Of a DNA stretch of 64,000 nt, positions 35,787 through 44,188 are shown one piece after another. The notes under the pieces were generated by a model that made no database searches, was not told the DNA's origin, and saw only the letters and a list, made by a program, of their open reading frames with translations. Position 1 is the stretch's first letter, and each line of letters starts with the position of its first letter. A program made the translations under genes and the position numbers. The stretch comes from Evansella cellulosilytica DSM 2522. Lineage in GTDB: Bacteria; Bacillota; Bacilli; Bacillales; Salisediminibacteriaceae. The stretch covers positions 3,348,001-3,412,000 of the forward strand of contig NC_014829.1 in NCBI RefSeq assembly GCF_000177235.2, written 5' to 3'.

Positions 35787-35870
35787 TCAAGGATATACAT
35801 ACATAAAAACTAATCCAGCTATTACAAATAGCCCACATAAAACGATTAATATTTTCCAAAGTGTTTCCAT
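35787..35870 (-). CDS. Small membrane peptide downstream of yshE
   Basis: 27 residues, METLWKILIVLCGLFVIAGLVF then MYVYP: one membrane helix. AAAGGTGAT lies 6 nt before the ATG, a good ribosome site for so short a frame. It follows the mutS2-yshE genes by 64 bases on the same strand. I do not recognise a family; the short tryptophan-led helix could make it a regulator or stabiliser of a membrane complex, which is a guess. Confidence 0.5.
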   Translation of the reverse strand: METLWKILIVLCGLFVIAGLVFMYVYP

Positions 35871-35934
35871 ATTATAATCACCTTTATTTTGTAGCTTATT
35901 TACTATTTCGTATCAAATACATATCAATACATCA

Positions 35935-36342
35935 TTACAGTATACTCGCACCTATTATATAGGAAAGTGCAACAGATAATATAAATGAAATGAATCCTAC
36001 TGCTCTATTATTTTCCTTCAGCTGTTCATCAACTTTAAAGCCTGGTGTTAAAAATTCAAATATGAAGTACACGAAGATAAGTAGGATAAAGCCGAACGTT
36101 CCCCATCCAAGCATTTCCATTACGGTATCATTGTGCATAATAGAATGACGAAAAACGTTGGCTACTCCAAACACTTTACCACCTGTAGCAAGCGCAACAG
36201 CAACATTACCATTTTTTATCTCATTCCAAGTGCTGTACTTAGTAACAAGCTCAAATATCGATAAATACACAATAATCGCTATTACAACTATACTATAAAG
36301 TCCTGCAGTATACATATAATCGTGCTGGAAGATATCCCACAT
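35935..36342 (-). CDS. yshE: DUF350 family membrane protein YshE
   Basis: 135 residues with four predicted membrane helices, two per DUF350 repeat. Its place directly downstream of mutS2 (16 bases) corresponds to yshE of B. subtilis. Function unknown. GGGGG precedes the ATG. Conserved segments VALATGGKVFGVANVFRHSI and ENNRAVGFISF are the repeat signatures. Confidence 0.85.
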   Translation of the reverse strand: MWDIFQHDYMYTAGLYSIVVIAIIVYLSIFELVTKYSTWNEIKNGNVAVALATGGKVFGVANVFRHSIMHNDTVMEMLGWGTFGFILLIFVYFIFEFLTPGFKVDEQLKENNRAVGFISFILSVALSYIIGASIL

Positions 36343-36358
36343 GCAGTATTTCCCCCTC

Positions 36359-38725
36359 TTACTTTAGTGAAACAATCGTTACTCCCGAACCACCTTCACC
36401 AGCTGCTCCCATTCTTGTTTCTTTTACATTTCTGTGAGTTTTTAGTAAATCTTGTACTCCTTTTCTTAATGCACCTGTCCCTTTTCCATGTATAATAGAA
36501 ACTTGATGGTAGCCAGCTAGTACGGCATCATCTAAATACTTTTCTACTTCCATCATCGCACTATCGTATCTTTCTCCCCTTAAATCTAACTCTGTTTTCA
36601 CATGGGAATCTTTCCCTCTTACTGTAGATAGTGATTGTTTTTCGAGCTGTTTTGGACTACTCATATATTGTATATCATCGGCTTTCACCTTCATTTTCAT
36701 CATACCGAGCTGAACAAAGTACTCTTTATCATTCACTTGCTCAACGATATGTCCTTTTTGATCAAAGCTCAATACTTTTACCTCGTCACCAGGGATAAGT
36801 TTTTTCTTTTTACTATTTGAAGATGTTTTTGGCTTTTCATTCGATTTCTTGTTCACGAGATGAGGCTTCGCTTCTTCTAATCTCTTTTTCGCTTCAATTA
36901 ATTGATGGTCTTTAATTTGCGGGTTACTTCTTTGAATTTCTCTTAATTCAGAAATAATCTTCTCTGCTTCAGCAGTTGCTTTGTTTAGAGATTGCTCTGC
37001 TTTTTCTTCCGCTTGCTGTAATATTTTCTCTCTTTCCATTTGAAGCTTTTCAAACTCTTTTTCCAATTGCTGATGAAGTTGCTCTGCTTCCTTCCTTAGC
37101 AATTCTGATTCTTCCATTTCTCTTTCTGCATTTTTACGACTTGATTCTAAAGAGGCTATCATATTTTCTATTTTATTTGTATCGGCTGTAATATGACTTT
37201 TAGCATCTTCTATAATCGTATCACTAAGTCCTAAACGGCGACTTATTGCGAATGCATTACTTCGACCAGGAACTCCTATTAAAAGCCTATACGTCGGGCG
37301 GAGCGTTTCTACGTCAAACTCTACGCTTGCATTCATCACGCCTTCTCGATTGTAAGCATATCCTTTCAGTTCACTATAGTGCGTTGTTGCTATTACTTTA
37401 GCACCTACATTGTATACATAGTCAAGAATAGAAATCGCTAATGCAGCACCCTCTGTCGGATCCGTACCTGCACCTAGCTCATCAAATAATACTAATGAGC
37501 GATGATCAACATGCTTTAAAATATCAACAATGTTCGTCATATGTGAGGAGAACGTACTTAAACTTTGTTCAATAGATTGCTCGTCACCAATGTCAGCAAA
37601 TATATGCTGAAATACGGCGGCGGATGAACCTTCCTCACACGGAATTTGAAGTCCTGACTGTACCATTAGTGTAAGTAATCCTACCGTTTTAAGCGTTACT
37701 GTTTTACCCCCGGTATTCGGCCCAGTAATGACTAAAGAGGAGTATTCCTTCCCAATTTCTATATCAATTGGAACTATTTCATCTTTTGCTATTAATGGAT
37801 GTCTTGCTTTCGCCATATGAATATAGCCATCTTCATTTAACTTCGGTTGAGTGCCACCAATTTCCAAACTATAAAGCGCCTTTGCAAAAATAAAATCAAT
37901 TTCTGACATAACTTCTACTATCGTTAATAATTCCTCCGCTACTTCACTTACAAGTACGGATAATGCTAGTAATATTCTGCTTATCTCTTGTTTTTCTTTC
38001 ATACGAGCTTCACGAAGTTGGTTGTTTATCTCTACCACTGAACTTGGCTCGATAAATAATGTAGCACCCGAAGCAGATTGGTCGTGAACCATGCCTCCAA
38101 AATGACCGCGATACTCTTGTTTAACAGGAATAACATATCGATCATTTCTAATTGTAATAATCCCATCAGATAACATTTTTCTACCACTACTAGATCTCGT
38201 AATGCTTTCTAATTTAGAACGAACACTCGACTCATAAGAACGTATTTGCTGTCTTAACGTACGAAGTGCTGGGCTCGCAGAATCAAGTACTTCTCCATTT
38301 TCATCAATTGCTTGCTTAATATCCCGTTCGACATCTGTTAATGGAACAATGTTTTCTGCTAACTCCGGGATAATCGTAAGCTCTACTTCATCTTCTATCA
38401 TCGCCTCAACAAATGATTTGAAACGACGGCTTCCATAAATGGTAGAGGATACATCTAATAACTCTATTTCATTTAGGGCTCCACCTATTTTTGCTCTTTT
38501 TACAGAAGCTCTTATATCTCGTATTCCACCTAATGGTGCTTGACCTTTCAGCCTTAAAACCTTTGCCCCCTCATACGTACTTTTTTGAGCATGCTCTATC
38601 TCTGAAAAGTTTAAAGACGGCTGTAAATGTTCCACCCGTTGTTTCCCTAAGGAACTACTGGCATGGTTAACGAGTTGCGACTTCATCTTATCGTATTCTA
38701 ATATGCGACAAACCCTTTCTAACAC
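36359..38725 (-). CDS. mutS2: Endonuclease/ribosome-rescue protein MutS2
   Basis: A 788-residue MutS paralogue lacking the mismatch-recognition domain. The ATPase has Walker [15 protein letters not shown] and Walker [15 protein letters not shown]; a long coiled coil follows (about 520-620) and an Smr nuclease domain ends the protein ([28 protein letters not shown]). Family members suppress homologous recombination or act on collided ribosomes. TTG at 38740 lies in the ribosome site itself; GGAGGTGA stands 6 nt before GTG 38725, giving [18 protein letters not shown] as in relatives. Confidence 0.93.
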   Translation of the reverse strand: MLERVCRILEYDKMKSQLVNHASSSLGKQRVEHLQPSLNFSEIEHAQKSTYEGAKVLRLKGQAPLGGIRDIRASVKRAKIGGALNEIELLDVSSTIYGSRRFKSFVEAMIEDEVELTIIPELAENIVPLTDVERDIKQAIDENGEVLDSASPALRTLRQQIRSYESSVRSKLESITRSSSGRKMLSDGIITIRNDRYVIPVKQEYRGHFGGMVHDQSASGATLFIEPSSVVEINNQLREARMKEKQEISRILLALSVLVSEVAEELLTIVEVMSEIDFIFAKALYSLEIGGTQPKLNEDGYIHMAKARHPLIAKDEIVPIDIEIGKEYSSLVITGPNTGGKTVTLKTVGLLTLMVQSGLQIPCEEGSSAAVFQHIFADIGDEQSIEQSLSTFSSHMTNIVDILKHVDHRSLVLFDELGAGTDPTEGAALAISILDYVYNVGAKVIATTHYSELKGYAYNREGVMNASVEFDVETLRPTYRLLIGVPGRSNAFAISRRLGLSDTIIEDAKSHITADTNKIENMIASLESSRKNAEREMEESELLRKEAEQLHQQLEKEFEKLQMEREKILQQAEEKAEQSLNKATAEAEKIISELREIQRSNPQIKDHQLIEAKKRLEEAKPHLVNKKSNEKPKTSSNSKKKKLIPGDEVKVLSFDQKGHIVEQVNDKEYFVQLGMMKMKVKADDIQYMSSPKQLEKQSLSTVRGKDSHVKTELDLRGERYDSAMMEVEKYLDDAVLAGYHQVSIIHGKGTGALRKGVQDLLKTHRNVKETRMGAAGEGGSGVTIVSLK

Positions 38726-38750
38726 AAGGGTCACCTCCAAGTTCTATACC

Positions 38751-40475
38751 TTATCGATTTTGATTAATAAATTGCAGTAATTGTTCTACTGACCACGTAT
38801 TGACAACTGATTCCTTCTTAAGCCATCCACGTTTACCTGTATTTACACCAACCTCCATATGGTTTAACCATGAAAGTCTATGAGCGTCAGTGTTAATAGC
38901 AATTTTAGCTCCCGCATCCTGAGCCTTTTTTACCCATTCAGCACTTAGATCAAGTCGGTTTGGATTGGCATTCAGCTCAAGAATCGTTCCAGTCTCTACA
39001 GCTAAAGCAATAAGCTCCTCATAGTCAACTGGATACCCCTCTCGCCTACCAATTACTCTACCAGTAGGGTGAGCAATCATCGCCACGTGTGGATTTTCCA
39101 TTGCCGTTCTTATCCGTTTCATAATTGTTTTCTTATCTTGATGAAACGATGAGTGGATCGATGCAATAACAAAATCAATATTTTGTAATACTGCGTCATT
39201 ATAATCTAACGATCCATCTGGAAGAATATCCATCTCAACCCCTGTAAGTACAGTGAAGTCTTTCATACTGTCGTTTATTTTACGTATTTCTTCATGCTGG
39301 CGTTTCAAACGTTCTTCAGATAAGCCATTTGCAACCTTCAAAAATTGTGAGTGATCTGTTATAGCCATATAATCGTATTTACGATTTCTACAAGCTTCTA
39401 TCATTTCTTCAATAGAGTCAGCCCCATCACTCCATGTCGTGTGCATATGTAAATCAGAGCGGATTTGATCAATATGAATAAGAGGAAACTCTCCCTCAAA
39501 TATTTCCAGTTCCCCTTTACCTTCCCGTACTTCAGGAGGAATATAATGTAAACCAAAATGTTGAAAGAAATCTGTTTCCGATTGGAATGTCAACACTTTA
39601 CCAGTTTCTTCATTCTCAACACCGTATTCACTTATTTTTTCACCATTCTCCTTCGCCCGTTGACGCATGAGTACATTATGGTCCTTTGAGCCTGTAAAAT
39701 GGTGAAGCGTTGTAATAAATGCCTCGTCCTTTATCATTCTAAAATCAACTGAGACGATTAAATCGTCAAATTTTAGCTCTAAACTAATTTTTGTATCACC
39801 ATGTCCACTTACAGAATGTATATTTTCCATAGACACAATTTGCTCTCCTACCTTTTCTGGTTTTGAGGTAGAAATAATAAAGTCTAAGTCTTTTACGGTT
39901 TCTCTCGTTCTCCTAAAGCTTCCAGCAAGCTCAAACCTCTCAATATCATTCATTTCTTTCAAACGGTCTTTTAAAAGCTCAGCTACAGGGATTACTTGCG
40001 CTATTGGTAATCGCTCAGGTCGTTTTCCAAATTCTTTAAGCGCTGCTAAAATTTTCTCCTCCGTCTTCTCCCCAAATCCAGCAAGTACTTGAACTCTATT
40101 TTCCTCACATGCTTTTCTTAATGTATCTATATCAACAACTTGTAGCTCTTGATATAACTTCCCTATTTTTTTCCCACCTAGACCAGGTAGTTTAAGTAAT
40201 GGTAATAGCCCAGATGGTAATTCTTCAACAAGTTCATTGAGTAGCTTTGATTGCCCTGTTTCCATAAGCTCATTGATCACTGATGCTGTACCTTTACCAA
40301 TTCCTTGAAGCTTAGACGGATCATCTATTTCATTTATCGTTCTTTCATCTCTTTCTAGCGCATTTGCTGCTTTTCTATACGCAGAAACTTTAAATGAATT
40401 TTCACCTTTAATTTCTAAATACACTGCAATCATCTCTAACGATTTGATAATATCTTTTTTATTTATTACTGCCAT
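38751..40475 (-). CDS. polX: DNA polymerase/3'-5' exonuclease PolX
   Basis: 574-residue family X polymerase for gap filling in base excision repair. The N-terminal helix-hairpin-helix region (LQGIGKGTASVINEL) and nucleotidyltransferase core with the metal aspartates in GSFRRTRETVKDLDF are followed by a C-terminal PHP exonuclease domain (SDLHMHTTWSDG, AITDHS, HPTGR, NTDAH). GAGGGTGA precedes the ATG. Same order (zapA, cvpA-like, polX, mutS2) as B. subtilis, with 26 bases before mutS2. Confidence 0.96.
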   Translation of the reverse strand: MAVINKKDIIKSLEMIAVYLEIKGENSFKVSAYRKAANALERDERTINEIDDPSKLQGIGKGTASVINELMETGQSKLLNELVEELPSGLLPLLKLPGLGGKKIGKLYQELQVVDIDTLRKACEENRVQVLAGFGEKTEEKILAALKEFGKRPERLPIAQVIPVAELLKDRLKEMNDIERFELAGSFRRTRETVKDLDFIISTSKPEKVGEQIVSMENIHSVSGHGDTKISLELKFDDLIVSVDFRMIKDEAFITTLHHFTGSKDHNVLMRQRAKENGEKISEYGVENEETGKVLTFQSETDFFQHFGLHYIPPEVREGKGELEIFEGEFPLIHIDQIRSDLHMHTTWSDGADSIEEMIEACRNRKYDYMAITDHSQFLKVANGLSEERLKRQHEEIRKINDSMKDFTVLTGVEMDILPDGSLDYNDAVLQNIDFVIASIHSSFHQDKKTIMKRIRTAMENPHVAMIAHPTGRVIGRREGYPVDYEELIALAVETGTILELNANPNRLDLSAEWVKKAQDAGAKIAINTDAHRLSWLNHMEVGVNTGKRGWLKKESVVNTWSVEQLLQFINQNR

Positions 40476-40589
40476 TTATTTCACCCTCTTTTTGAAAAAA
40501 ACACTATCTCTATTGTATCCCATTTCCCTTATCTTGTATCATCATAGCTCTAACTAGTAATCCGTGCAAATAATCTAGATAGAGTATAT

Positions 40590-40636
40590 GAAAAAAGGAT
40601 GTCATAAAAAGGTTTTTTTCCTTTTTAGACACCCTC
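40590..40636 (-). terminator. Terminator after the cvpA-like gene
   Basis: AGGGTGTCTAAAAAGG pairs with CCTTTTTATGACATCCT, then TTTTT on the minus strand. Confidence 0.82.
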
Positions 40637-40647
40637 TACTTTTTATA

Positions 40648-41187
40648 TTATACATCTACATCTGACCATAGCTCTTTTATTTGGTCAGAAATTACAGGAG
40701 TATATTCAAAGATCATTTCAGCAAACGAAGATGTTTGAATAATTTGTTGAATGAACTCTATTTGAATGAGTGCCGCTAAATGTAATAACACAACGATAAT
40801 TAATAAGCCCTCAATAAAACCTAGAATACCTCCAAGCCATCTATTAATCATATTTAAGATTGGCAGGTGTGCTAAAAAATCAAATAATGACCCCACAATA
40901 TGCATCACTATTTTTGTAGCAAAAAATAGAATTGCAAAGGCAATACCATTATAATATACTGTCTCTGCCCCGAATGATTCTACTAATAATGTAAATGTCG
41001 ATTCGGATGGTAGTTGTGGAAATGGAATCCACAATCGTATGTAATGTGCTACGTCCTGGTAATATAAATAGGCTACAAAAAATGCTACAAAAAAACCTAG
41101 CAAGTGCACTAATTGTAATATGAGCCCTCTTCGGAACCCGACGAAAAAGCAAATTAGAAGTACGAAAAACAACAAAAAGCTTAACAT
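40648..41187 (-). CDS. yshB: CvpA family membrane protein YshB
   Basis: 179 residues, four predicted helices, the CvpA (colicin V production) fold: FRRGLILQLVHLLGFFVAFFVAY at the start and MINRWLGGILGFIEGLLIIVVLLHL in the middle. The molecular role in bacilli is not established. It begins two bases after the zapA stop, so the two are coupled as in B. subtilis. Confidence 0.87.
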   Translation of the reverse strand: MLSFLLFFVLLICFFVGFRRGLILQLVHLLGFFVAFFVAYLYYQDVAHYIRLWIPFPQLPSESTFTLLVESFGAETVYYNGIAFAILFFATKIVMHIVGSLFDFLAHLPILNMINRWLGGILGFIEGLLIIVVLLHLAALIQIEFIQQIIQTSSFAEMIFEYTPVISDQIKELWSDVDV

Positions 41188-41189
41188 CT

Positions 41190-41444
41190 TTATAAATCCC
41201 CATCTTTCTTTTCTTTCTCCAATTTTTCTAATAGTTCAATATAATCATTCCCTATATTGACCGCAGTTAAGACTGCTAATTTTGCTGTATCTAAATAGGG
41301 ATTACTACTTTTTATTTCTCTCATTTTCCAGTCAACAAACGCAGCCACTTTTTTTACGTGTTCTTCGTTTTTCTCTCCGACGATGGTATATTGCTGACCA
41401 TAGATAGTTACATTTGTTCGACTTTTTTCACGTCCATCTCCCAC
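41190..41444 (-). CDS. zapA: Cell division protein ZapA
   Basis: An 84-residue FtsZ-associated protein that bundles FtsZ filaments at midcell. TNVTIYGQQYTIVG and the C-terminal helix MREIKSSNPYLDTAKLAVLTAVNIGNDYIEL are diagnostic. GTG start, with GGAGG 8 nt upstream. Divergent from rnhC, which starts 280 bases away. Confidence 0.93.
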   Translation of the reverse strand: MGDGREKSRTNVTIYGQQYTIVGEKNEEHVKKVAAFVDWKMREIKSSNPYLDTAKLAVLTAVNIGNDYIELLEKLEKEKKDGDL

Positions 41445-41630
41445 TCACAAGGCCTCCATTCGTCATAGAAATCCTATTTTATATCATAACATGCAGAAGA
41501 GTAGATGGAAATATAAAGATAGTATATATTACTATTTCCATAGGCTATTTTCCAATTTCATTCTTTGATTTTATGCAAAGAGATGACGAACACTGCTATG
41601 TTGGCTATACTGTGAAGAAGATGTAAAGAA

Positions 41631-41672
41631 GGGTACTGAAAAAGTGGTGTTCTTTCACTTTTTCAGTGTCCC
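41631..41672. repeat. Palindrome in the rnhC leader
   Basis: GGGTACTGAAAAAGTG pairs with CACTTTTTCAGTGTCCC over the loop GTGTTCTTT. It has no T-run on either strand and lies only 53 bases before rnhC. Arms and loop recur at 42692 and 43021-43062. Confidence 0.65.
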
Positions 41673-41724
41673 TCGTGTAAAGAGGTTTATTTTTAAAATA
41701 CGGTCAATGAAAAGGGTGATAAAT

Positions 41725-42666
41725 GTGAGCCATGAAGTGTTAAAAGTCAATAACGAAACGCTAACGAAGCTAAAGAATTATTACATAGCAGATTTAAAAA
41801 CACCTCCACAAGGGGCTGTTTTTTCAGCAAAAACAAAAGATTGTACAATAACGGGCTACAAGTCGGGAAAAGTATTGTTTCAAGGAAAAGGTGCTAGTCT
41901 AGAAGCGGGTAAGTGGACTAGTATAGCTACTAGTGTTCCAAAAGCAGCAAGCACTGGAAAAAAGAGTGTTGATGAGCACTCCTACCAACCCCCTTCTAAC
42001 GTATCAAGCCTCATTTTATTGGGGAGTGACGAAACAGGTACTGGAGATTACTTTGGTCCGATGACAGTTGTATGTGCTCATTTAAGTAAAGAGCAAATGA
42101 AGGCAATTGAAAGCTGGGGAGTTCGCGATTCTAAAATGATCAATGATACTACCATTCGTGAAATTGCTCCTCGTCTAGTTAAACAATGTACATATAGCTT
42201 GTTAGTATTGAAAAATGAAAAATATAATGAGCTACAAGAAAGAGGGATGAATCAAGGTCAGATGAAGGCGATGCTTCACCATCAAGCAATCGTAAATGTA
42301 ATGAAGAAGTGTGATGACGAATCCTTCACATATGACGGAGTATTTATCGACCAGTTTGTACAACCAGATAGGTATTTTGAGTATTTAAAAGTAAAGGGTA
42401 AATCATGGACTTCGAAAAAACCTTTGTATTTTGCTACAAAAGCAGAGAATATTCATCCTTCCGTTGCTGCTGCATCTATATTAGCTCGTTATTCCTTTTT
42501 AAATGAAATGGAAAAGCTAGAGCGTGATATTGGTCTTCCTTTACCTAAAGGTGCTGGTCCAAAGGTCGACGAAGCAGCCCGAAACATTTTGCATCTGAAA
42601 GGAAAAGAAACATTATATCGTTGTACAAAGTGGCATTTCGCAAACACGAAAAAGGCCATGAAATAA
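41725..42666 (+). CDS. rnhC: Ribonuclease HIII
   Basis: Removes RNA from RNA-DNA hybrids. The N-terminal TBP-like domain (to about 90) precedes the RNase H2-like core: GSDETGTGDYFGPMTVVC (DEDD metal residues), RDSKMINDTTI, DGVFIDQF, KAENIHPSVAAASILARYSFL. A longer frame from 41644 runs through the palindrome; AAAGGGTGAT lies 5 nt before GTG 41725, giving MSHEVLKVNN and 313 residues, equal to B. subtilis RnhC. Confidence 0.95.
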   Translation: MSHEVLKVNNETLTKLKNYYIADLKTPPQGAVFSAKTKDCTITGYKSGKVLFQGKGASLEAGKWTSIATSVPKAASTGKKSVDEHSYQPPSNVSSLILLGSDETGTGDYFGPMTVVCAHLSKEQMKAIESWGVRDSKMINDTTIREIAPRLVKQCTYSLLVLKNEKYNELQERGMNQGQMKAMLHHQAIVNVMKKCDDESFTYDGVFIDQFVQPDRYFEYLKVKGKSWTSKKPLYFATKAENIHPSVAAASILARYSFLNEMEKLERDIGLPLPKGAGPKVDEAARNILHLKGKETLYRCTKWHFANTKKAMK

Positions 42667-42691
42667 TCATGAGGGTGACTTACTAACAACA

Positions 42692-43036
42692 AGGCCGCTG
42701 AAAAAGTGAAAAACTTACAGTTCGCTGCATTAATATTCAATATACCTCATTATAGGGAAAGTTGATGAGACCGGAGCAAGCGAGGTAACTGTCTCTTCCT
42801 CTACGAGCATATGCTTTGGAGCGTATCCGTCGAGACAACTCGAAGCATAAGGCGACGAAGTAACGCTCGTTCCTGTGGGATCAGAGGCAGGGGTGAGACA
42901 CCGCAGACCGCAGGTTGAGGAGGCTCACCAGCCGCCCACGGAAAGCGAGTTTGCACAGGTCTCATCAACTTCTAAATTCAAACAACCTTATATTAATTAG
43001 TCTACCCTTTAAATTTAAGTACTTTTTCAGTGGCCT
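42692..43036. mobile_element. Nested inverted-repeat element, copy 1 (MITE-like)
   Basis: About 345 bp. Outer ends AGGCCGCTGAAAAAGT and ACTTTTTCAGTGGCCT are inverted with one mismatch. An inner unit (42760-42970) is bounded by AGTTGATGAGACC/GGTCTCATCAACT and holds further stems, e.g. TGTCTC/GAGACA and GGTGAG/CTCACC. Copy 2 at 57256-57603 matches along nearly all its length. No coding capacity. The right end runs into GTGTTCTTTCACTTTTCCAG, the second half of another hairpin, so the element appears to sit inside a split palindrome. Confidence 0.72.
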
Positions 43037-43065
43037 CGTGTTCTTTCACTTTTCCAGCGGCCTTA

Positions 43066-43140
43066 AGCAATGTGCGTAGCCATCGCAATTGTTAAAAATC
43101 CTGATAGGAGTAAGTTTCTCCTATCAGGCGAGCGACTGCA
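43066..43140. repeat. Palindromic element, variable-stem family (copy 2)
   Basis: Starts AAGCAATGTGCGTAGC as copy 1, then a different perfect 11-bp hairpin (CCTGATAGGAG/CTCCTATCAGG, 7-base loop), then GCGAGCGACTGCAAT. Only the flanks agree with copies 1 and 3. Confidence 0.62.
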
Positions 43141-43150
43141 ATACAAATAA

Positions 43151-43192
43151 AAGGAAACTGAAAAAGTTGTTTTCTACTTTTTCAGTTTCCTT
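43151..43192 (-). terminator. Hairpin downstream of the phosphoesterase gene
   Basis: AAGGAAACTGAAAAAGT pairs perfectly with ACTTTTTCAGTTTCCTT. Between it and the gene (43201-43250) lie right arms only of two other hairpins (ACCTTTTGAGTCAACCC and CTTTTGGGACACCCTCG). Confidence 0.6.
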
Positions 43193-43257
43193 GATTTCTT
43201 TACCTTTTGAGTCAACCCTCTGAACTTTTAATTCTTTTGGGACACCCTCGTTTTTTT

Positions 43258-43983
43258 CTAAGGCAAGCGTGCATTCCTAACAACGTTTATCATTAATTCA
43301 CTATTTGGGTATTGCAATGATTGATATTGTTCAACTACTTTTTCTATATCATAGTCTACTCTCTGTATCGTTAACTGAACCTGCCCATTGTCATCTTCGA
43401 CAATCAAATAAGAAGACTTTGCAGTACCATCAAAAGGTAACCCAACACTTCCTAAATTTGCGACTACCTTTCCGTTAATGTACTTTACATATGGTAGATG
43501 AATATGCGCATATAAGTATATACCCGCTTCCTCCTGTGACATCAGTTTTTCACTTAATGAATCTGCTTGCTCGTGTTGTGGGACAACATCAAAGAGACTT
43601 GATGGTGTAGCATGAAAACAATGAATATTTAAATCATTTGAAAATTGTAGAACATGATTAGTCGGTAAATTTTCGAGATATGTAAGGTCGTGACTATCGA
43701 GCCTTTCAACAATCCATTCTCGTTCTTTTCTCATCATATTTAATGCATGTTGTGGGACTTCTCCCTCCTGTATTCCTCGAACAACCCATTCATCTGCATT
43801 CCCTTTTAACACTGTTGTATTTAACTGTTGTACTAATTGTAGAGATCTTTTCGGTTCAGGACCTCGATAACAAATATCTCCAAGGACGACTATTTTGTCT
43901 ACCTGCTTCCTTTCAATGTCGTGTAGAACAGCTTCTAACGCAGTCGCATTACCATGAATATCCGAAATAAAAGCAATTTTCAT
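43258..43983 (-). CDS. Calcineurin-like metallophosphoesterase
   Basis: 241 residues with the full set of phosphoesterase motifs: FISDIHGNATAL, VLGDICYRGPEP, KGNADEW, the His in IHCFHATPSS, and YAHIHLPY. Binds two metal ions; the YfcE/YjfP-like subfamily hydrolyses phosphodiesters or phosphomonoesters in the cytoplasm, but the physiological substrate is unknown. GGAGGAG precedes the ATG. It is transcribed alone, between rnhC and the phe operon, and is surrounded by repeats. Confidence 0.87.
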   Translation of the reverse strand: MKIAFISDIHGNATALEAVLHDIERKQVDKIVVLGDICYRGPEPKRSLQLVQQLNTTVLKGNADEWVVRGIQEGEVPQHALNMMRKEREWIVERLDSHDLTYLENLPTNHVLQFSNDLNIHCFHATPSSLFDVVPQHEQADSLSEKLMSQEEAGIYLYAHIHLPYVKYINGKVVANLGSVGLPFDGTAKSSYLIVEDDNGQVQLTIQRVDYDIEKVVEQYQSLQYPNSELMINVVRNARLP

Positions 43984-44026
43984 TGTAGTAGCTCCTCCTT
44001 TTTATAATAGGCACTGTTAAAGGCTA

Positions 44027-44074
44027 GTGTTGATTATCACGGGTGCAAACCCCATGAAGCGAAAATCAACAACA
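44027..44074. repeat. Minimal copy of the TTGTTGATT repeat
   Basis: On the minus strand it begins TTGTTGATTTTCGCTTCATG, matching the left end of the element at 2510 (TTGTTGATTTTCACTTCAGG), and closes with AATCAACAC only 47 bases on. Confidence 0.55.
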
Positions 44075-44136
44075 AAGTTTAACAAAGCTTTATGATAAAT
44101 GACTTTAATCGATCGATATACATACAAGGGTTATTT

Positions 44137-44177
44137 AAAAAAGCCTTCAGGAGCTATAAAGACTCCTGAAGACTTTG
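44137..44177 (-). terminator. Terminator after pheT
   Basis: AAAGTCTTCAGGAG pairs with CTCCTGAAGGCTTTTTT on the minus strand. Confidence 0.9.
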
Positions 44178-44188
44178 TGTTCTCTTCC

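Noticed and set aside
40949-41203. An 84-codon minus-strand frame overlapping yshB and zapA
   Set aside because: Out-of-frame shadow of the CvpA-like gene, with low-complexity Ser/Ile composition and no family resemblance.
41631-43192. CRISPR array
   Set aside because: The repeats are few, palindromic and unevenly spaced, without spacers of constant length and without cas genes.
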